Below, piece by piece: positions 14,777 to 21,372 of a stretch of DNA of 21,372 bases (position 1 is its first letter; each line of letters starts with the position of its first letter). The translations under genes were made by a program, and so were the position numbers. The stretch spans positions 1-21,372 of the forward strand of contig DAOUGD010000107.1 of the NCBI GenBank assembly GCA_034429475.1, in the 5' to 3' direction. A model generated the notes under the pieces. It had not been told where the DNA came from and ran no database searches. It worked only from the letters and a program-made list of their open reading frames with translations. Origin of the DNA: JAKQHY01 sp034429475 (GTDB lineage Bacteria > Chloroflexota > Anaerolineae > B4-G1 > SLSP01).

Positions 14777-17269
14777 CTATATAGATTCCAACACGGCTTC
14801 TTTTTCCTCTATGCGTCGGACTACCACATTGGCGCCGTCGTGGTCAATCACAATCGTGTCGCCGCTGTGCAATCCCCCGCTCAAAATCTCGTCAGACAAC
14901 CGCGTCTCGATGTCCTGCTGAATCAACCGACGCAAGGGCCGCGCGCCAAATTCGGGGCTGTACCCCTTTTCACACAACCAATCCCGCGCCGCGTCGGTCA
15001 ACTCGATGTCCATAGCGCTGTCCTGCACCCGTAGCCGTAGCTTACCCATCTCTAGGTTCACGATCTGCCGAATGTCTTCCTGGCTCAGGGCATGGAAGAC
15101 GATGGTGGCATCCAACCGGTTGATGAACTCCGGGCGGAACAACTTCGACAACTGGTTGATGAGCCGCTGGCGCATATCCTGATAAGCGTGCTCAGCGTCG
15201 GTTTCCAGGGTTTCCAGCGCAAATCCGATCCGGCCCTGTCGCAAAATCTCATCCGCACCAATGTTGGAGGTCATAATGATGATGGCGTTGCGGAAATCCA
15301 CCTTGCGCCCGCGTGCATCCGTGAGCATCCCCTCTTCCATAATTTGCAGCAGCATGTTGAAGGTGTCGGGATGCGCCTTCTCGATCTCGTCGAAGACCAC
15401 AATGGAGTAGGGCCGGCGGCGGATGGCCTCGGTGAGCTGCCCCGCATCGTCGTAGCCGACGTAGCCGGGCGGCGCGCCGACGAGCCGCGCGACCGCGTGT
15501 CGCTCCATAAACTCGGACATATCGAGCTGGATCAGCGCCTCCTCGCTGCCGAAGAGGAATTCGGCCAGGGCCTTTGCTAACTCCGTCTTCCCCACGCCGG
15601 TCGGCCCCAGGAAGATGAATGAGCCGATGGGACGATGCGGGTCCTTCAGCCCGGCGCGCGCGCGCCGCACCGCCTTGGCGACCGATTCGATGGCCTCGTC
15701 CTGGCCAATGATCCGGCGGCGCAACGTGGACTCCATCTCTAGCAACCGCTGCGTCTCGGCCTCGGCCAACTGCGTCATTGGGATGCCCGTCCACATAGCG
15801 ATGATTTCGGCCATGTCTTCCGGCCCGACCACCAGATTTTCTTCCTCTTCCTCGCGGCGCGTGCGCAGTTCCGCCATCCGCGCCTCGAGGACTTGCTCTT
15901 CCAACTTGAGATCGTTGACCTCTTCCGTGCGGTTTTGCGCCGCGAGCTGCGCTTCCTTGAGCCGGGCGTCCTGCAATTGCTCAAACACGTCCCGCAATTG
16001 CAACGAAATGGGGGACTTGTACATCCTGACGCGCGACGCGCCCTCGTCCATCACATCAATAGCCTTGTCCGGTAAATAGCGATCCGGTACGTACCGCGCA
16101 GAGAGGTGCGCCGCGGCTTGCAGCGCCGCGTCGCTGATCTGCAAGTTGTGATGCCGCTCGTAGGTGTGCTTGACGCCGCGCAAAATATCAATGGTCTGGT
16201 CTATCGTCGGCTCGTTGACCATCACCGGCTGGAAACGGCGCTCCAACGCCGGGTCTGACTCGATGTACTTGCGGTACTCGTCCAGCGTGGTCGCGCCAAT
16301 ACATTGCAATTCGCCGCGCGCCAGGGCCGGCTTCAAGATGTTCGCCGCATCCAGTGACGACCCCGCCGACCCAGCGCCCACCAGCATGTGGACTTCGTCA
16401 ATGAAGACAATCGTGTCGCTATCTTTCAGTTCGTGGAGAACTTTTTTCAGTCGCTCCTCAAATTGCCCCCGGTACATCGTCCCGGCAACCAACGACCCGA
16501 CGTCCAGTTGCACCAGCCGTTTGCCCAGAATCGGGCCGGGGACGCCGCCGGACACGATGCGCTGCGCCAATCCTTCGACGATGGCCGTCTTGCCGACGCC
16601 CGGCTCGCCGACGAGCGCGGGATTGTTCTTCGTGCGACGCGCCAACACCTGGATGACGCGCTCGACTTCCTTTTGCCGGCCGATCACTGGATCGAGGCGG
16701 TTGTCCTGCGCCAGTTGCGTCAGGTCTACAGCCACCTGATCCAGCACCGACTCCTTTTTCGACCGGCGCTCGCGCTGCGGTTGGGGTTGCCCGCCGGCGG
16801 TTTGCGGGGGCGGCGTGGATTTCGTGGGGCGCGCCGGCATAAAGCGCTCGATGCGGCGGCGGATCGCTTCCGCCGACAGCCCGCCGTGCGTCAACACGGC
16901 GATGATGACGCCTTCATGTTGGCGCAACAACGCCAGGAGGATGTGCTGCGTGTCTACGGTGGCGCTGTTGTGGCGCTGCGACTCCTCCAGAGCCATTTGC
17001 AACAAGGCTTTGGTGGATTGGCGCAGTTCCGGCTCAGGCGTGCGCAACGGGAACGCGCTGGAGAGGCGGGCAACGGTCTGCTGCGCCTGCTGTGGACGCA
17101 AGCCCATGTCCCGCAGGACGCGCCCGGCAACGCCTTCGCTTTCTAAGAGCAGTCCCAGGAGGATATGTTCCGGCCCAATCGTGGCGTGGCGCATCCGCGT
17201 AGCCTCGATCTGGGCAAAGCGTAATATCTCCTGAGCCGCGGGCGTGAATTTTTCAAGAGGGTCTGCCAT
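14777..17269 (-). CDS. clpC: ClpC-type AAA+ unfoldase, ATP-dependent Clp protease ATP-binding subunit
   Basis: 830 residues. Two Clp_N repeats occupy about 5-145. AAA1 has Walker A GEPGVGKT (221-228) and Walker B VFIDEVH (288-294). A short M-domain with a charged coiled coil (about 430-480, RTRREEEEENL) follows. AAA2 has GPTGVGKT (555-562), VVFDEIEKAH and SNIGADEI. The tripeptide IGF (681-683) sits where ClpP-docking loops lie, so it should feed substrates to ClpP rather than act alone like ClpB; no clpP is in the window. The short M-domain fits ClpC, not ClpB. ATG 17269 has AAAGGA upstream and a TATAAT promoter lies about 65 nt away. I saw no CtsR or CIRCE operator. Confidence 0.93.
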   Translation of the reverse strand: MADPLEKFTPAAQEILRFAQIEATRMRHATIGPEHILLGLLLESEGVAGRVLRDMGLRPQQAQQTVARLSSAFPLRTPEPELRQSTKALLQMALEESQRHNSATVDTQHILLALLRQHEGVIIAVLTHGGLSAEAIRRRIERFMPARPTKSTPPPQTAGGQPQPQRERRSKKESVLDQVAVDLTQLAQDNRLDPVIGRQKEVERVIQVLARRTKNNPALVGEPGVGKTAIVEGLAQRIVSGGVPGPILGKRLVQLDVGSLVAGTMYRGQFEERLKKVLHELKDSDTIVFIDEVHMLVGAGSAGSSLDAANILKPALARGELQCIGATTLDEYRKYIESDPALERRFQPVMVNEPTIDQTIDILRGVKHTYERHHNLQISDAALQAAAHLSARYVPDRYLPDKAIDVMDEGASRVRMYKSPISLQLRDVFEQLQDARLKEAQLAAQNRTEEVNDLKLEEQVLEARMAELRTRREEEEENLVVGPEDMAEIIAMWTGIPMTQLAEAETQRLLEMESTLRRRIIGQDEAIESVAKAVRRARAGLKDPHRPIGSFIFLGPTGVGKTELAKALAEFLFGSEEALIQLDMSEFMERHAVARLVGAPPGYVGYDDAGQLTEAIRRRPYSIVVFDEIEKAHPDTFNMLLQIMEEGMLTDARGRKVDFRNAIIIMTSNIGADEILRQGRIGFALETLETDAEHAYQDMRQRLINQLSKLFRPEFINRLDATIVFHALSQEDIRQIVNLEMGKLRLRVQDSAMDIELTDAARDWLCEKGYSPEFGARPLRRLIQQDIETRLSDEILSGGLHSGDTIVIDHDGANVVVRRIEEKEAVLESI

Positions 17270-17333
17270 AGTATCCGTCCTTTAAGTATCCCACGATCTT
17301 CCCGCCAATTGGAAATCCGCCTTGTCTGATTTC

Positions 17334-17364
17334 ATTATAACATAAAACCTATGGTTGTTGCCAA
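17334..17364 (-). promoter_or_regulatory. Probable clpC promoter
   Basis: On the minus strand a perfect TATAAT (17334-17339) lies 19 nt after TTGGCA (17359-17364). The spacing is slightly long. The -35 hexamer adjoins the T-rich tail of the terminator at 17372-17398, so clpC appears to start its own transcript right after the previous unit ends. Confidence 0.5.
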
Positions 17365-17371
17365 TAAACAA

Positions 17372-17398
17372 AAGCACGGGAGGCAACCTCCCGTGCTT
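17372..17398 (-). terminator. Intrinsic terminator after the small acidic gene
   Basis: AAGCACGGGAGG (17372-17383) and CCTCCCGTGCTT (17387-17398) form a perfect 12-bp stem with a 3-nt loop. On the minus strand it is followed by TTGTTTATT. It lies 32 nt past the stop of the small gene and ends the rpsO-pnp-small-gene unit before the clpC promoter. Confidence 0.85.
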
Positions 17399-17429
17399 GG
17401 TTTAAATCAGCGAAGCGCTTGCGCCGCAG

Positions 17430-17609
17430 TTAGCGCATTGCCTGGCGCATCAAGTCCATAAATTCTTCCCATTCATCCGGGAAGAGGTGAATGGTGATAT
17501 TGCCCAGCTCCAGGTGGTAAACCAGGCTATCGTCCTCTTCTTCTTCCGCTACCCAGACCGCGTACGTTTCGGTCTCACCCAACATTTGAATGTCAGCGTT
17601 CTTATGCAT
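17430..17609 (-). CDS. Acidic 59-residue protein of unknown function
   Basis: A short frame encoding 59 residues, starting MHKNADIQMLGETETYAVWV. It has 15 Asp/Glu, including the run EEEEDD (22-27), and few Lys/Arg. The second half, YHLELGNITIHLFPDEWEEF, alternates like beta strands followed by an amphipathic helix ending in MRQAMR. AAGGAG lies 5-6 nt before the ATG and an intrinsic terminator follows the stop, both strong signs of a real gene. It lies 87 nt after pnp with no terminator between, so it is probably co-transcribed with pnp. I do not recognise the family. An adaptor or anti-factor for the adjacent ClpC or PNPase is only a guess from position and acidity. Confidence 0.8.
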   Translation of the reverse strand: MHKNADIQMLGETETYAVWVAEEEEDDSLVYHLELGNITIHLFPDEWEEFMDLMRQAMR

Positions 17610-17696
17610 AGTTCTCCTTAAAAATGGTACTTTACAATGGTTTCTCTTTACCTTTTCGCTCCTACGGGCTGAAAAAGTAAAAAGGGAATACGCTAC

Positions 17697-19904
17697 TTAG
17701 TTCCGACGCGGACGGCCCCCACCGCGCGAATCACCGCCGCGCGAATCGCCGCCGCGACGCCCACCGCCGCCGCTACGCGGGCTATCCTGCGCCTGCGCTT
17801 CTTCCAGCGTCCAGCCTTCCAACACGGCCCGGCGCGAAAGGCGCAGCTTCCCATCGGCAATATCGGTTAACATCACCATCACCTCATCGCCGATGTTGAC
17901 GACGTCCGTGACCTCGTTGACCCGCGTGTCGGACAGTTGCGAGATGTGGACCATCCCGTCAATGCCGGGCATGATCTCGACAAACGCGCCAAAACTTTCG
18001 ACGCGCACGACCTTGCCGCTGTAAATCTTGCCCTTCTCCGGCTCCGTCATCATCCCCTGGATGTAGGCCAGCGCGCGCTGCGCCCCATCGCCGCTGACGG
18101 CAGCCACAAAGACGGTGCCGTCCTCTTCCACGTCCACCTTGACGTTGTAATCGGCCTGGATCGCGCGGATGTTCTTGCCGCCCGGCCCGATGAGCGCGCC
18201 AATTTTGTCTACGTTGATGTGGGTGGTCAGCATCTTGGGCGCGTACTGCGATAGTTCCGCGCGCGGCGCCGGCAGCGTCGCCTCGATCACGTCAATGATC
18301 TGCTCGCGGGCCACTTTGGCCTGCGCCAACGCCTCGGTCAGAATCTCGCGGGTCACACCCTTGATCTTGATGTCCATTTGCAGCGCCGTGATGCCCTGGC
18401 GCGTACCGGTGACTTTGAAATCCATGTCGCCCAAGTGATCTTCCATCCCCTGGATGTCGGTCAGCACACGATAGCGCGCGCCATCGGACACGAGGCCCAT
18501 CGCAATGCCGCCGACGGGGGCCTTGATCGGCACCCCGGCGTCCATCAACGCGAGCGTGCTGCCGCAGGTGGAAGCCATCGAGGTGCTGCCGTTGGAGGAC
18601 ATCACGTCGCTGACGACGCGGATGGTGTACGGGAACTGCGCTTTGGGCGGCAGCACCGGCTCCAACGCGCGCTCGGCCAGCGCGCCGTGGCCGATCTCCC
18701 GGCGTTTCGGGCCGCGCAGCGGCGACACTTCGCCGGTGGAGAACGGCGGGAAGTTGTAGTGATGGATGTAGCGTTTGCTGTCTTCGGGGAACAAGTCGTC
18801 CAATTCCTGCTCCTCGCCCGGCATCCCCAACGTGGCGACGCTCAACACCTGCGTCTCGCCGCGCGTGAACAGGCCGGTGCCGTGCGTGCGGGGGAACAGT
18901 CCCACTTCGGCGTCCAGCGGGCGGATGGTGCGCTGATCGCGGCCATCCGGGCGGATGCCCTCGTTGAGGATGCGCGCGCGCACGACGGCTTTGAGTTCGT
19001 CGTCAAACGCCTCGCCGATCATGCCGTTGGTCCACCCGTTGGCGGCGGCCTCTTCGGCCAGGCCGTCCTTCAAGTCGTGGCGCAGCGCATCCAATGCGGC
19101 AATGCGCTCGCCCTTGAGCATGGCCGCCTTCACCAGGTCGGTGAGGGGGGCCGCCATCAAAGTGTGAACGCGCTCAGCCAGAGCCGTTGGCAGGGTGAAG
19201 CTGGGATAGGTCTGCTTGGGCTTACCGACGGCGGCGCGCATCTCGTTTTGGACGCGGAGCACGTCCTGGAAGGAAGCGTGCGCCAGCATTAACGCTTCCA
19301 CCATCTGCGCCTCGTCAATCTCGTTGGCGCCGGCTTCGACCATGATGATGGCGTCCGCGCTGCCGGCGACCCGCAAATCCAGTGTGCTGGTGAGCATCTG
19401 GGAAATGGTGGGGTTGACCACCAACTTCCCGTCAATGCAGCCGATCCGCACCGCGCCCACCGGCCCCTCGAAGGGAGCGTCCGAGATCATCAGCGCGGCA
19501 GAGGCGGCGATGATGCCTAGGATGTCCATGTGCTGCTCATCGCCCCGCGACAACGCCTGGACGACGATTTGTACGTCGTTGCGCATATCGGCGGGGAACA
19601 GCGGGCGCAGCGGGCGGTCAATGAGCCGGCTGGTGAGAATGGCCTGCGTAGATGGCTTGCCCTCACGGCGGAAGAATGAGCCGGGGATGCGCCCACCGGC
19701 GTAGAGCCGTTCCTCAAAATCCACCGTCAGGGGGAAGAAGTCAATCCCCTCGCGGGGTTCTGGGGACATCGTGGCGGTGGCGAGCAAGACCGTCTCGCCG
19801 CTGCGCGCGATGACAGCGCCGCCGGCCAGACGCGCAATCTTGCCGGTGGACAGGGAGATCGTGTCTTCACCCAGCCGTGTTGTAAATGTATGTTCCTCTA
19901 ACAT
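17697..19904 (-). CDS. pnp: Polynucleotide phosphorylase (PNPase)
   Basis: 735 residues, typical length. Two RNase PH domains flank an all-helical domain: first about 10-225 (RIPGSFFRREGKPS, ILTSRLIDRPLRPLFP), second about 315-545 (GTGLFTRGETQVLS, RREIGHGALAERAL, MSSNGSTSMASTCG, GIAMGLV, TDIQGMEDHLGDMDFKVTGT). A KH domain with IGPGGKNIRAI (572-582) and an S1 domain (about 623-692) follow. The enzyme degrades RNA 3' to 5' by phosphorolysis and works in RNA turnover. The tail is RGG-like: GGDSR repeated twice, then GGGRPRRN. ATG 19904 has a perfect AGGAGGT. It follows rpsO in the common bacterial rpsO-pnp order, with a hairpin between. Confidence 0.97.
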   Translation of the reverse strand: MLEEHTFTTRLGEDTISLSTGKIARLAGGAVIARSGETVLLATATMSPEPREGIDFFPLTVDFEERLYAGGRIPGSFFRREGKPSTQAILTSRLIDRPLRPLFPADMRNDVQIVVQALSRGDEQHMDILGIIAASAALMISDAPFEGPVGAVRIGCIDGKLVVNPTISQMLTSTLDLRVAGSADAIIMVEAGANEIDEAQMVEALMLAHASFQDVLRVQNEMRAAVGKPKQTYPSFTLPTALAERVHTLMAAPLTDLVKAAMLKGERIAALDALRHDLKDGLAEEAAANGWTNGMIGEAFDDELKAVVRARILNEGIRPDGRDQRTIRPLDAEVGLFPRTHGTGLFTRGETQVLSVATLGMPGEEQELDDLFPEDSKRYIHHYNFPPFSTGEVSPLRGPKRREIGHGALAERALEPVLPPKAQFPYTIRVVSDVMSSNGSTSMASTCGSTLALMDAGVPIKAPVGGIAMGLVSDGARYRVLTDIQGMEDHLGDMDFKVTGTRQGITALQMDIKIKGVTREILTEALAQAKVAREQIIDVIEATLPAPRAELSQYAPKMLTTHINVDKIGALIGPGGKNIRAIQADYNVKVDVEEDGTVFVAAVSGDGAQRALAYIQGMMTEPEKGKIYSGKVVRVESFGAFVEIMPGIDGMVHISQLSDTRVNEVTDVVNIGDEVMVMLTDIADGKLRLSRRAVLEGWTLEEAQAQDSPRSGGGGRRGGDSRGGDSRGGGRPRRN
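17724..17753 (-). repeat. Two tandem 15-bp units in the pnp 3' end
   Basis: 17724-17738 and 17739-17753 differ at one base and encode GGDSR twice in the glycine/arginine-rich PNPase tail. Copy number may vary between strains by slippage. Confidence 0.7.
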
Positions 19905-19934
19905 TGTTACCTCCTGTTCCGGCGCGACGGCAGC

Positions 19935-20004
19935 AGAAGGTCAGAAACTGGGAACTATGGCGTCACTCTCCTGTTGGCGCCGCACTCCCCAATTCCCACC
20001 TTCT
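19935..20004 (-). promoter_or_regulatory. Possible structured leader of pnp
   Basis: Outer arms AGAAGGT (19935-19941) and ACCTTCT (19998-20004), and inner arms GGGAA (19950-19954) and TTCCC (19993-19997), can form a long interrupted stem just upstream of pnp. E. coli pnp is autoregulated through a leader stem cut by RNase III, so a similar role is possible. The pairing was found by eye only. No promoter in 19905-20172 is convincing. Confidence 0.3.
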
Positions 20005-20106
20005 CCTCTGCCTTTGGCCGGAGTTCCTAAAAAGAATAGATTTTTAAAGATCAACCACCCTACAACTCACGACAGTCGCCGGGCGGTCAACTTTCCTCAT
20101 TACAGT

Positions 20107-20146
20107 ACAAGCGAGTAGAAGGGAATTTCCACCTCTACTCGCTTGT
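20107..20146 (-). terminator. Hairpin between rpsO and pnp (terminator or attenuator)
   Basis: ACAAGCGAGTAGA (20107-20119) and TCTACTCGCTTGT (20134-20146) pair perfectly over 13 bp with a 14-nt loop. It lies 26 nt past the rpsO stop. The sequence after the stem on the minus strand, ACTGTAATG, is not U-rich, so partial read-through into pnp is likely, as at the rpsO-pnp junction of E. coli. Confidence 0.6.
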
Positions 20147-20172
20147 TGTGAAGCTGAAGCCACACTTTGCAA

Positions 20173-20439
20173 TTACTTGCGGAGACCGAGCCGTTGAATC
20201 AGGTCGCGGTAACGCTGCGGGCTGACGTTTTGCAGGTAAACCAACTGCCGACGGCGTTGGCCGACCATTTTGAGTAACCCCCGGCGCGAGTGCTCGTCGT
20301 GCTTATGGGCCTTGAGATGCTCGGTCAGAGTGTTGATACGCTCGGTCAGCAGGGCTACCTGCACTTCCGGCGACCCTGTGTCATCGTCTGACAAGGCATA
20401 CGTCTTAATAATCTCCGTTTTTTGTTCTTTCGTTAACAC
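20173..20439 (-). CDS. rpsO: 30S ribosomal protein S15
   Basis: 88 residues (usual 88-89). The S15 signatures are intact: DTGSPEVQVALLTERI (20-35), THLK-type ELTEHLKAHKHDEHSRRGLL segment (about 37-56), GQRRRQLVYLQ (60-70) and RYRDLIQRLGLRK at the end. It is a primary binder of 16S rRNA in the central domain and helps bridge the subunits. The start is a GTG at 20439, with AAGGAG eight bases upstream, rather than the ATG more usual for this gene. A good promoter lies about 80 nt upstream. The leader can form a stem that may serve S15 autoregulation. Confidence 0.97.
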   Translation of the reverse strand: MLTKEQKTEIIKTYALSDDDTGSPEVQVALLTERINTLTEHLKAHKHDEHSRRGLLKMVGQRRRQLVYLQNVSPQRYRDLIQRLGLRK

Positions 20440-20464
20440 TTTACTTACTCCTTAAATTATGAGA

Positions 20465-20499
20465 ACCGGCCAACCGTTTTGGACTTCGCATCGGCCAGT
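20465..20499 (-). promoter_or_regulatory. Stem in the rpsO leader, candidate S15 autoregulatory site
   Basis: On the minus strand ACTGGCC (20493-20499) can pair with GGCCGGT (20465-20471) around a 21-nt loop, with a U-G pair stacked on G-C pairs. S15 is known to recognise a G-U/G-C motif in 16S rRNA and to bind its own mRNA leader in several bacteria. The stem ends 25 nt before the GTG. Confidence 0.35.
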
Positions 20500-20516
20500 G
20501 GTCGTCTACGCAGAGG

Positions 20517-20544
20517 AGTATACCATACTCGGTGTTTTTGACAA
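20517..20544 (-). promoter_or_regulatory. Promoter of rpsO
   Basis: On the minus strand TTGTCA (20539-20544), 16 nt, then TATACT (20517-20522), preceded by TGG as an extended -10. This is the best sigma-70 match in the window. It predicts a leader of about 70 nt before the GTG at 20439. Confidence 0.7.
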
Positions 20545-20577
20545 CTTTTCACCAACAATCTCTGCCGCCAAAACAGA

Positions 20578-20639
20578 CTCAACGGATTTAACAGATTCAA
20601 CGGAAGGGATATCCGTTAAAATCCGTTGAATCCGTTGAG
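20578..20639. repeat. Family-3 palindrome between rpsO and the CPBP gene
   Basis: The left arm starts CTCAACGGATTTAACAGATT (20578-20604) and the right arm ends AATCCGTTGAATCCGTTGAG (20612-20639). They are near-perfect reverse complements around a 7-nt loop. Each arm is built of repeated AACGGATT-like units. It lies 33 nt before the CPBP start and may be a dispersed repeat or transcript barrier between divergent genes. Confidence 0.7.
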
Positions 20640-20644
20640 AAAAA

Positions 20645-20674
20645 TTTTCATTCTTACAGGAAGGTTAGTATAAT
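20645..20674 (+). promoter_or_regulatory. Candidate promoter overlapping the first CPBP start codon
   Basis: A perfect TATAAT (20669-20674) overlaps the ATG at 20673. TTTTCA (20645-20650) lies 18 nt upstream as a weak -35. If it is used, translation must start at the second ATG (20691), which has its own GAGGTG ribosome site. Confidence 0.35.
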
Positions 20675-21314
20675 GGGGGCTGAGGTGATTATGCAATCTT
20701 CTCCATCGGTTCCGACAAAGCCCGTCTGGCAAAACGCGATCATCCTGATCTACGCCACCCTCGCGTTGGTGATAGACCATTACCGCACGGTTTTCGGCAA
20801 AGAGGAATGGGACTCCCACATCTTCTATCTGATCATCCCGCTGGCGCTGCTGCTGCTGTTTCGCGTCTCGCCGGCCACGTATGGCTTCCGGTGGGGAGAC
20901 TGGCGGCGCGGACTGGTGCTGACGGTGGGCGGCTGTGTGCTGGTCGCGCCGCTGCTGTGGTGGGTAGCGCAGATTCCATCGGTCAACGCTTATTACGGTG
21001 ACATCTGGCGTCAAAGTGGGTGGGGCGGCGTGGTGAGTTGGGCCGTGCAAGACCTGTTCGGCTGGGAATTCTTTTTCCGGGGTTTCTTGCTCTTTACCTT
21101 CGCCGAGATTGCCGGACCGTGGGCGATCCTGTTGCAGGCGATCCTCTTCACCTTTGGGCACTTGAGCAAGCCGGAGCTGGAAGTGTTGAGCTGCATCGCC
21201 GGCGGCAGCGCGTTTGGCTGGGTGGCGTGGGAGACAAAATCCTTCGTCTATCCCTTCTTGATTCACCTCTTTGTGGAACTATTCATCGTCTGGGCGGCGA
21301 CGCTGAGCGTATAA
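20673..21314 (+). CDS. CPBP/Rce1-like intramembrane protease family protein
   Basis: 213 residues with about six membrane segments (about 19-38, 50-65, 78-100, 117-145, 150-165 and 192-212). The CPBP/Abi motifs are recognisable: GWEFFFRGFLL (130-140) for motif 1 (usually EExxxR), LFTFGHLSKPE (158-168) for the FxxxH motif with His163, and LIHLFVEL (196-203) with His198 in the last motif. The first Glu of motif 1 is Trp131, so activity is doubtful or uses Glu132. Family members process prenylated or small peptides, or act as bacteriocin-immunity proteins; no substrate is suggested here. ATG 20673 follows AGGAAGG; ATG 20691 follows GAGGTG and is equally possible. The gene stands alone. Confidence 0.8.
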   Translation: MGAEVIMQSSPSVPTKPVWQNAIILIYATLALVIDHYRTVFGKEEWDSHIFYLIIPLALLLLFRVSPATYGFRWGDWRRGLVLTVGGCVLVAPLLWWVAQIPSVNAYYGDIWRQSGWGGVVSWAVQDLFGWEFFFRGFLLFTFAEIAGPWAILLQAILFTFGHLSKPELEVLSCIAGGSAFGWVAWETKSFVYPFLIHLFVELFIVWAATLSV

Positions 21315-21319
21315 TGAAA

Positions 21320-21372
21320 AACTGTAAACGGCCTAAAGGCCGATAAAGAGGATTTTTGTCGCCGCGCGTAGC
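21320..21372 (+). repeat. Right-edge copy of the hairpin / GATTTTTGT element
   Basis: A perfect 6-2-6 hairpin CGGCCT-AA-AGGCCG (21329-21342), an 8-nt spacer, GATTTTTGT (21351-21359) and GCGCGTAGC, which looks like a hairpin cut by the window end. The order matches the left edge in inverted orientation. It begins just after the CPBP stop at 21314. Confidence 0.6.

Noticed and set aside
17270..17345. CtsR or CIRCE operator upstream of clpC
   Set aside because: I looked for AGTCAAA-type direct repeats and the TTAGCACTC/GAGTGCTAA dyad and found neither.
18378..19292. Long plus-strand frame opposite pnp
   Set aside because: pnp is unmistakable here. The antisense frame is a composition effect with no recognisable motif. 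The same holds for frames opposite kdpD (8943-9614) and clpC (16388-17146).
20538..20565. TTGACA on the plus strand as a -35 box for the CPBP gene
   Set aside because: No -10-like hexamer lies 16-18 nt downstream. The same bases serve better as the reverse-strand -35 of rpsO.

Overview
The window looks like a chromosomal segment of a GC-rich bacterium, most likely a Chloroflexota (Anaerolineae-type) genome. This is inferred from the protein style, a secreted glycosidase-like giant with a R-x-FLPLVLR linker, the kdpFABCDE set with full-length KdpD, and several families of palindromic intergenic repeats. No rRNA, tRNA, CRISPR array or insertion sequence is visible.

Layout. 208-4026 (-) is a very large secreted protein with an N-terminal beta-sandwich region and two glycosidase-like TIM barrels. 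A divergent control region (4027-4285) separates it from a metallo-beta-lactamase-fold hydrolase (4286-5128, +) and a XerC/XerD-type tyrosine recombinase (5218-6123, +). From 14470 down to 6151 the minus strand carries a complete potassium-uptake operon, kdpF-kdpA-kdpB-kdpC-kdpD-kdpE: the high-affinity K+ P-type ATPase plus its own sensor kinase and response regulator. Further right on the same strand are clpC (14777-17269), an acidic 59-residue orphan protein (17430-17609), pnp (17697-19904) and rpsO (20173-20439). The last gene is a CPBP/Rce1-like membrane protein (20673-21314, +).

How the parts work together. KdpD and KdpE should sense K+ limitation or turgor and activate the kdp promoter. 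A T-rich sequence upstream of kdpF, with TTTTTGAT repeated 32 bp apart, is a candidate KdpE site. rpsO, pnp, the small gene and clpC form a housekeeping row for ribosome assembly, RNA turnover and proteolysis. A good promoter precedes rpsO, with hairpins between rpsO and pnp and after the small gene.

The most unusual feature is the intergenic DNA of the kdp operon. Each of the four large gaps (A-B, B-C, C-D, D-E) holds a palindromic repeat, and two unrelated families alternate: family 1 (core GGACGCAGAT), family 2 (CGTA-TTCCGTAGTCCG type), family 1, family 2. One family-1 copy supplies the stop codon and last residues of kdpC. A third palindrome family lies between rpsO and the CPBP gene. The two ends of the window are inverted copies of a fourth element (6-2-6 hairpin, then GATTTTTGT, then a GC hairpin), which suggests that the contig breaks at a dispersed repeat.
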